A stretch of DNA of 12,387 nucleotides from Bacteroidales bacterium Bact_07 (GTDB lineage Bacteria > Bacteroidota > Bacteroidia > Bacteroidales > Tenuifilaceae). Numbering within the stretch: the stretch's first letter is position 1; each line of letters starts with the position of its first letter. The translations under genes were made by a program, and so were the position numbers. The notes under the pieces are model-generated. The model worked only from the letters and a program-made list of their open reading frames with translations. It ran no database searches and was not told the DNA's origin. This document shows, piece after piece, positions 7,367-12,387 of the stretch. The DNA is taken from the NCBI GenBank assembly GCA_001603415.1, contig LUYY01000048.1, positions 1-12,387 on the forward strand, in the 5' to 3' direction.

Positions 7367-10300
7367 ATGAAGAATTATTCACTTGACCAGTTCAAGAGGT
7401 ATAACAACCTAATGGGTTGGTTCACCTTTGCCATTGCCACGTTGGTTTACCTGCTTACCATTGAACCCACAGCCAGTTTTTGGGACTGCAGCGAGTTTAT
7501 AGCTAGCGGTAATAAGCTTGAGGTTGGGCATCCACCGGGGGCGCCTTTCTTTATGCTTATGGTGCGATTTTTCACCATGTTTGCGCCAACCCCGCAATGG
7601 GTACCTATACTTGCCAACAGCCTCTCGGCCCTGGCCAGTTCGTTTACTATTCTGTTCCTTTTCTGGACCATAACTTACATGGCTCGGCGAATAGTTTTAA
7701 ATAAAGCCTCCAACTTCACCTTAACTCAGATCGTACTAATTCTATCATCGGGATTTGTTGGTGCCCTTGCTTACACCTTTTCCGATACATTCTGGTTCTC
7801 AGCAGTTGAAGGTGAGGTGTATGCTACCTCATCGTTATTTACAGCATTAGTATTCTGGGCTATTTTAAAATGGGAAGAGCAGGCCGATGAACCCCACGCT
7901 ACCCGTTGGATTATTCTCATAGCCTTTTTGATGGGCATTTCCATTGGCATCCACCTTCTCAATCTATTGGCTATTCCAGCCATTGCTCTGGTTTACTATT
8001 TCAGGAAGTTTAAATACTCGCCAAAAGGATTATTATATACCCTATTAATCTCTGCTCTGCTGCTAATCACCATTATGTATGGCATAATACAGGGATTTGT
8101 TGTGATTGCTTCAAAGATTGAACTCCTTTTTGTGAACTCATTTGGCCTACCAATTAAGTCGGGGGTATTCTTCCTGTTTATCGTAATGCTTGCTTTGCTT
8201 GCCTATGGTATTTACCGAACCCATAAGCAAGGGCGGGTAATATTAAATACCATTTTTGTAGGAATTACAGTGATAATGATTGGTTACAGTTCGTATGCTG
8301 CAATTGTGATACGTTCGTCGGCCAATCCGCCAATGGATCAGAACAGCCCCGATAACATGTTTTCGCTGCTTTACTACCTTAACCGTGAGCAGTACGGCGA
8401 CAGGCCCTTGCTTTACGGGCAGGTGTTCAGCGCGCAGCCCATTGCAAGGATCGAGGGCGAGCGTACTTACGCCCCAAAGAATGGAAAATACGTTTTTGTT
8501 CGTACCAAGGATAGGTATGAGTTTGACCCCGAGTTTAAAATGCTTTTCCCCCGAATGTGGAGCAACGAACAAAACCATGTTAACGCTTACAAGAAATGGA
8601 GCAATTTTGAGGGGAAACCGGTAAAACGTTTTAACCAGGAAGGCAAAACTGAAACGGTTTATGTACCTACATTTGGCGAAAATCTGCTTTTCTTTTTCCG
8701 TTATCAGCTTGGCTTTATGTACTTCCGCTACTTTATGTGGAACTTTGCCGGTCGCCAAAACGACCTTCAAGGACACGGCGAAGTAACCAAGGGGAACTGG
8801 ATAAGCGGAATCCCTTTTATCGATAACCCACGTTTAGGGCCACAGGAAAAACTACCTGAAATATACCGAAACAACAAGGGCCGAAACCGCTATTACCTGC
8901 TACCTCTGCTCTTAGGTCTTGCAGGTTTAATCTACCAGTTCCGCAGGCATAAGCACGATTTTTGGGTAACCACCATGCTTTTTGTTATGACCGGAATTGC
9001 CATAGTTGTTTACCTCAACCAAACACCATACCAGCCGCGTGAGCGCGACTATGCCTATGCCGGGAGTTTTTATGCTTTTACCATTTGGATTGGTCTTGGT
9101 GTCCTGGCGGTTTACGAATTACTTAAAAAGATAAAAGATAATCTGACTACCGCTGTGGCAACCGCAACCCTATGCACACTGGCTGTTCCGGTTCTCATGG
9201 CCAGCGAAAACTGGGACGATCACGATCGTTCAGGCAGCTATGTTCCTGTTGACTTTGGCTACAACATGCTTATTGGTTGTAAGCCCAACGCCATTCTTTT
9301 CACTTACGGCGATAACGACACCTTCCCATTATGGTATTCGCAGGAGGTTGAAGGGGTTAGAACCGATGTTCGCGTGGCCAACCTAAGCTACTTGCGAGGC
9401 GAGTGGTATATAGAACAAATGCAGCGCAAAGCCTACCAAAGCGACCCTATCCCAATAAGAATGACTTACGACCAGTACTTTACCGGCTCACGCGATGCCA
9501 TAGTAGTAATTGACAAAATAAAAGAGCCACTGAACCTTGACCGCGTTGTGGATTTCTTCCTTTCCGATAAACCCGAAAACCAGGTTCAATCACCTTTCAA
9601 TCCTAACGAAAGGATAAACTACATCCCATCTAAACAACTATTTTTAACTGTTGATAAATCTGAAGTTAAAGGTAAAGTTGATGTACCTGAGGGTTACCTC
9701 AACCGTATTGCCGACACCATTACCTGGACACTTAACAAGCAAATAGTGCTTAAAGATGGCCAGGTAATACTCGACCTTATTGCCACAAACCGTTGGAGGC
9801 GTCCCATTTACTATGCCACCACTGTTAGCGGTGAAACATATTTAGGGTTGGATAAGTTCTTCCATCTGGAAGGGATGATGTACCGTGTACTACCCATACC
9901 CGCCTCACGCCAATGGGGAACTGGTTCTGTTAACACCCGCGAGATGTGGGAAAACCTCATGGAAAAGTACAGGTTCAGGAGTTTGAACAACCCCAAAGTT
10001 TACTTGGACGAGAACAAGATGCGAATTGTATCGAACTACCGTAACCTTTTTGCTCGCCTTGCCAATGCTTTAGTTGACGAAGGGAAAAAGGACTCAGCCA
10101 TAACCGCTCTTAATAGGTGCATGGAACTTATTCCCCCTAAAACAGTTCAGCTTAACTACTTTGCCCTTCCCATGGTTGAAGGCTATTACCGCGCAGGCAA
10201 CTTGCAGAATGCCCTGAAATACTCACAGGAAATGGCCAATCAGGCATCGGAAGCCATTTCGTATATGATTTACGACCTTAACGATTACCAGAAAAGTTGG

Positions 10301-10435
10301 TTAGGTAACGAACTTCAACTAAACCTTGCCATACTCTACGAGTTAACCCGCATGGCCAATCAGTACGAGAAGGGTGAGTACGCTAAGCAAATAACGGAAA
10401 AGTTCAATTCATACGTAACTGTACTTGAAAACTAA
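7367..10435 (+). CDS. DUF2723 polytopic membrane protein, GT-C-like
   Basis: A 1022-residue protein of the DUF2723 family (PF11028), common in Bacteroidota and often annotated as a protein-O-mannosyltransferase-like membrane protein. The N-terminal half has about eight hydrophobic helices (residues 14-316) and a second group of about four at 508-612. The first periplasmic loop carries the family signature with D40-C-S-E43 and HPPGAPF (55-61); acidic residues at this place are typical of GT-C enzymes that use lipid-linked sugars. Later signatures are PRERDYAYAGSFYAF (557-571), ENWDDHDRS (614-622) and TYGDNDTFPLWY (646-657). The C-terminal 130 residues are helical and TPR-like. The ATG at 7367 is chosen over the in-frame 7313 codon because the TM region then begins normally and the promoter match lies upstream. 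Two downstream glycan genes follow closely. Donor and acceptor are unknown. Confidence 0.85.
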   Translation: MKNYSLDQFKRYNNLMGWFTFAIATLVYLLTIEPTASFWDCSEFIASGNKLEVGHPPGAPFFMLMVRFFTMFAPTPQWVPILANSLSALASSFTILFLFWTITYMARRIVLNKASNFTLTQIVLILSSGFVGALAYTFSDTFWFSAVEGEVYATSSLFTALVFWAILKWEEQADEPHATRWIILIAFLMGISIGIHLLNLLAIPAIALVYYFRKFKYSPKGLLYTLLISALLLITIMYGIIQGFVVIASKIELLFVNSFGLPIKSGVFFLFIVMLALLAYGIYRTHKQGRVILNTIFVGITVIMIGYSSYAAIVIRSSANPPMDQNSPDNMFSLLYYLNREQYGDRPLLYGQVFSAQPIARIEGERTYAPKNGKYVFVRTKDRYEFDPEFKMLFPRMWSNEQNHVNAYKKWSNFEGKPVKRFNQEGKTETVYVPTFGENLLFFFRYQLGFMYFRYFMWNFAGRQNDLQGHGEVTKGNWISGIPFIDNPRLGPQEKLPEIYRNNKGRNRYYLLPLLLGLAGLIYQFRRHKHDFWVTTMLFVMTGIAIVVYLNQTPYQPRERDYAYAGSFYAFTIWIGLGVLAVYELLKKIKDNLTTAVATATLCTLAVPVLMASENWDDHDRSGSYVPVDFGYNMLIGCKPNAILFTYGDNDTFPLWYSQEVEGVRTDVRVANLSYLRGEWYIEQMQRKAYQSDPIPIRMTYDQYFTGSRDAIVVIDKIKEPLNLDRVVDFFLSDKPENQVQSPFNPNERINYIPSKQLFLTVDKSEVKGKVDVPEGYLNRIADTITWTLNKQIVLKDGQVILDLIATNRWRRPIYYATTVSGETYLGLDKFFHLEGMMYRVLPIPASRQWGTGSVNTREMWENLMEKYRFRSLNNPKVYLDENKMRIVSNYRNLFARLANALVDEGKKDSAITALNRCMELIPPKTVQLNYFALPMVEGYYRAGNLQNALKYSQEMANQASEAISYMIYDLNDYQKSWLGNELQLNLAILYELTRMANQYEKGEYAKQITEKFNSYVTVLEN

Positions 10436-10437
10436 CT

Positions 10438-11055
10438 ATGATAAACCTTAGTCCCCCACGTTTTTTCCAAAGATTTTTCAAGAATGTGATTTGGAATTTC
10501 CCCCTCGAAAAGGAGGGGGTCTTCCTTACCTTCGACGATGGTCCAACACCCGCAGTTACCCCATGGGTGCTGGAACAGCTCCGAAAGTACAATGCCAAAG
10601 CCACCTTTTTTTGCCTTGCCAAAAACGTGGAGATGCATCCCGAAATCTTTAATATGATTATCAAAGATGGCCATGCCGTGGGAAACCATTCCTACAGCCA
10701 CATCAAGGGCTGGGGGACCGATACCACTCAATACGTTCAGGATATTATTTACGCCAATAGCTTTGTAAACAGCAACCTATACCGCCCACCCTACGGACGA
10801 ATAACGCCCAAGCAGTTCAAACTGCTTAAATCGCAGTATAAAATTATTTTGTGGGATGTGCTCAGCATGGACTATAGCCGAAGGGTATCGCCTAAAAAGG
10901 TTTATCGGTATGTAATTAGTAATGCTAAGCCGGGTTCAATTATCGTTTTTCACGATTCATTAAAGGCAGAACGTAATTTACGCTATTCATTGCCCCGCGT
11001 ACTGGAAAATCTCAGCTCAAAAGGGTTAACCTTTAAGTCGATAATACTTCCATGA
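10438..11055 (+). CDS. Polysaccharide deacetylase family protein (NodB domain, CE4)
   Basis: A compact 205-residue NodB-fold enzyme predicted to remove N-acetyl (or O-acetyl) groups from a sugar polymer or precursor using a divalent metal. All five family motifs are present: TFDDG at 31-35 (D33 catalytic base, D34 metal ligand), H84-S-Y-S-H88 (metal histidines), RPPYGR at 116-121, WDVLSMDY at 139-146 and VFHDS at 170-174 with H172. There is no signal peptide or TM helix, so it may act in the cytoplasm on a precursor; an export route not visible here is possible. The ATG is 2 bases after the DUF2723 stop and the next gene starts 14 bases after its own stop, which indicates one operon. The substrate cannot be told from sequence. 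The domain assignment is secure. Confidence 0.9.
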   Translation: MINLSPPRFFQRFFKNVIWNFPLEKEGVFLTFDDGPTPAVTPWVLEQLRKYNAKATFFCLAKNVEMHPEIFNMIIKDGHAVGNHSYSHIKGWGTDTTQYVQDIIYANSFVNSNLYRPPYGRITPKQFKLLKSQYKIILWDVLSMDYSRRVSPKKVYRYVISNAKPGSIIVFHDSLKAERNLRYSLPRVLENLSSKGLTFKSIILP

Positions 11056-11069
11056 ACAGAACTTAATAG

Positions 11070-12155
11070 ATGAGCAAAATTCTCTTTATTGTTCAGCTTC
11101 CTCCTCCGGTTCATGGTGCCAGCTTAATGAATAAGTTGGTTATTGGCAGGGCATCGCAAATTCCTGGCAACAAATGCATTACTGTTAAACTCAACTTTGC
11201 CAAATCGCTATCGGACCTGCAAAGGTTTAAACCCCGTAAAGTAATAAGAGCCATTACTGTTGCTTTCGAAATCATTTGGAAAATCGTAAAGTACAAGCCC
11301 AATACCATTTACTTTTCAATGGTACCCATTGGCATTGTGCTAATTAGGGATAGTTTTTACCTGATGCTTTGTAAAGCCTTTTCACCCAAATCAAAAATAA
11401 TTATCCACTTACATCGGCCGGGTATGTTGCAGTTCTACAGCCAAAAACCTTACCTATACCGTTACTATAATTTCATCTTCAAGGGATGCGAAATTGTTCA
11501 CCTCACCCCACGATTAGCCAGGTTGGAGCTCTCGCCTTTACGTTTAACCAAATCGCACATTACAGTTGTTCCCAATTCCATAATTAAAACGCCCGATTAT
11601 ACCAAGCAAGAAAAGGATTGGAATAATATTCTTTTCCTTTCTAACTTCCTTAAACATAAAGGTTATACTGAACTTGTTGAAGCGTTTGCTGAACTACACA
11701 AAAAGTATCCCCGCTTAACACTGACACTTGCAGGTGCATTCCCATCGGAAAACGATAAACAAAGATTGATGCAGAAAATTGAACTCTACGGATTAAATGA
11801 ATCGATAGATGTTGTTGGGGCTGTTTACGATTCCAAAAGGTTTGAACTTTACAGCAAAGCCGGGATATTTGTATTACCATCCAAACTCGAATACTTTCCG
11901 CTAGTGATTCTTGAAGCCATGTCGGAGCGTTGCGCTGTTATTTGCAGCGGAAGGGAAAACCTTCAGGAAACCTTTACCAACGGGAAACATCTACTTTTCC
12001 TCGATAGTACTGAGCCAGCTGATATTGCCCAGAAGATTGAAAGTTTAATACTATCGCCCCAACTTGCCCAAATAATAGCAAACGAAGGTTACAAACGGTT
12101 TACCGAGATTCAGGAAGAAAGCCTCTCAAAAATTGACAATCTTTTTTCCCGATAA
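11070..12155 (+). CDS. Glycosyltransferase family 4 (GT-B fold)
   Basis: A 361-residue retaining-type glycosyltransferase with two Rossmann-like domains. The N-terminal domain has the loop PPPVHGAS (11-18) that binds the acceptor side in GT4 enzymes, and the linker carries VVPNSI (166-171). The C-terminal nucleotide-sugar domain (PF00534) shows FLSNFLKHKGY (189-199) and the E-x7-E motif E274 to E282 in EYFPLVILEAM. Length is normal for the family. No TM helix is evident; hydrophobic patches near 62-72 and 85-103 may associate with the inner membrane. It is the third gene of the DUF2723-deacetylase-glycosyltransferase set and probably adds a sugar to the same envelope glycan or lipid-linked intermediate. 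Sugar and acceptor are not predictable. No terminator with a T tract follows it before prfB. Confidence 0.9.
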   Translation: MSKILFIVQLPPPVHGASLMNKLVIGRASQIPGNKCITVKLNFAKSLSDLQRFKPRKVIRAITVAFEIIWKIVKYKPNTIYFSMVPIGIVLIRDSFYLMLCKAFSPKSKIIIHLHRPGMLQFYSQKPYLYRYYNFIFKGCEIVHLTPRLARLELSPLRLTKSHITVVPNSIIKTPDYTKQEKDWNNILFLSNFLKHKGYTELVEAFAELHKKYPRLTLTLAGAFPSENDKQRLMQKIELYGLNESIDVVGAVYDSKRFELYSKAGIFVLPSKLEYFPLVILEAMSERCAVICSGRENLQETFTNGKHLLFLDSTEPADIAQKIESLILSPQLAQIIANEGYKRFTEIQEESLSKIDNLFSR

Positions 12156-12223
12156 ATATTTTCTGGAATGCGCGAACATCTTATTCGCTAAAACTGAGCA
12201 AAGGGCTTCTACCATAAAATCTA

Positions 12224-12231
12224 TATCTTTG
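12224..12231 (+). promoter_or_regulatory. Candidate -7 promoter element for prfB
   Basis: TATCTTTG matches the Bacteroidota -7 consensus TAnnTTTG exactly and sits 17 bases before the prfB ATG, which implies a very short leader. No convincing -33 TTTG is present. It supports prfB being transcribed apart from the glycan genes, although readthrough from them is possible because no strong terminator is seen in between. Confidence 0.5.
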
Positions 12232-12248
12232 CAAAAATTTTAAAGGGA

Positions 12249-12387
12249 ATGATAACCATTGAACAAGTAAAAGAGCTTACAAAGCGCCGCGATGCGCTGA
12301 GGAGGTATCTTTGACATCGACAAACTAACCATTGAATACGAAGAGGAGCAGCAAAAAACACAAGCCCCCAACTTTTGGGATAAACCC
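12249..12387 (+). CDS. prfB: Peptide chain release factor 2, 5' part, with programmed +1 frameshift
   Basis: The start of RF2, which recognises UGA and UAA stops and releases the finished peptide at the ribosome. Zero-frame translation from the ATG gives 21 codons (MITIEQVKELTKRR, then DALRRYL) ending at TGA 12312-12314. A +1 shift at CTT-T continues as DIDKLTIEYEEEQQ and then KTQAPNFWDKP up to the window edge. The joined sequence matches the N-terminal helical region of RF2, including the conserved RYL-D junction and the N-F-W-D segment seen as DVWNEP in E. coli. The gene is therefore intact but read in two frames, and a one-frame ORF caller will miss it or call it broken. RF2 abundance sets the shift: when RF2 is scarce the ribosome pauses at TGA and slips. 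Only the first 46 residues are in the window. Confidence 0.92.
12300..12315 (+). promoter_or_regulatory. prfB: prfB programmed +1 frameshift site
   Basis: The elements are an internal Shine-Dalgarno-like AGGAGG (12300-12305), a TAT codon, the slippery CTT (12309-12311), the TGA stop (12312-12314) and a following C (12315). Spacing is identical to the E. coli RF2 site, where the spur pairs with 16S rRNA three bases from the slip codon. UGA-C is a poor termination context, which favours slippage. Confidence 0.93.

Noticed and set aside
8243..8776. 177-codon open frame on the minus strand inside the DUF2723 gene
   Set aside because: It lies wholly opposite a gene with strong family signatures, has no domain or signal that I recognise, and is best explained as a shadow of codon bias.
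10432..10731. 99-codon minus-strand frame opposite the deacetylase
   Set aside because: It is antisense to the intact NodB motifs and has no promoter or start context of its own.
12172..12188. GCGAA/TTCGC hairpin after the GT4 gene as a terminator
   Set aside because: The stem has only five pairs and no T tract follows on either strand.

Overview
The window reads as ordinary chromosomal DNA of a member of the Bacteroidota, most likely class Bacteroidia. Four signs support this: several TAnnTTTG (-7) promoter matches, few Shine-Dalgarno sequences before start codons, a lipoprotein whose mature end (Cys-Ser-Lys-Asp-Asp-Glu) resembles the surface-lipoprotein export signal of this phylum, and a large DUF2723 membrane protein typical of it. 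Nothing indicates a phage, plasmid, insertion sequence, CRISPR array, tRNA or rRNA. I did not find an undescribed multi-gene system; the most informative points are one recoding site and one broken gene.

Layout. At 1-169 there is a non-coding edge with a short tandem repeat. An L-lactate dehydrogenase gene (170-1120, +) follows. A convergent 280-base gap with a weak terminator separates it from a two-gene minus-strand unit: a membrane-anchored serine hydrolase of the beta-lactamase/NylB type (2584-3753), overlapping by 11 bases the start of a FucI-like sugar isomerase homologue (1401-2594). Divergent from that pair is an exported, probably outer-membrane beta-barrel protein of unknown function (3852-4922, +). 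It converges on a second minus-strand unit: an M28 zinc peptidase lipoprotein interrupted by an in-frame TGA (6271-7248), then a membrane-anchored protein with eleven TPR repeats (4973-6217), closed by a clear hairpin terminator (4924-4949).

From 7317 onward everything is on the plus strand. A promoter match precedes a tightly packed three-gene set: a 1022-residue DUF2723 polytopic membrane protein with a GT-C-like N-terminal half, a NodB-fold polysaccharide deacetylase 2 bases downstream, and a GT4-type glycosyltransferase 14 bases after that. Together they suggest assembly or modification of a cell-envelope glycan or glycoprotein. The window ends inside prfB (release factor 2), which has its own promoter match and carries the classical programmed +1 frameshift signal (AGGAGG-TAT-CTT-TGA-C), so the gene is read in two frames.

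How the genes relate: the glycan trio is probably one transcript. The hydrolase/isomerase pair and the peptidase/TPR pair are probably two further transcripts, although the TPR gene may also have its own promoter. The lactate dehydrogenase and release factor genes look like independent housekeeping units.
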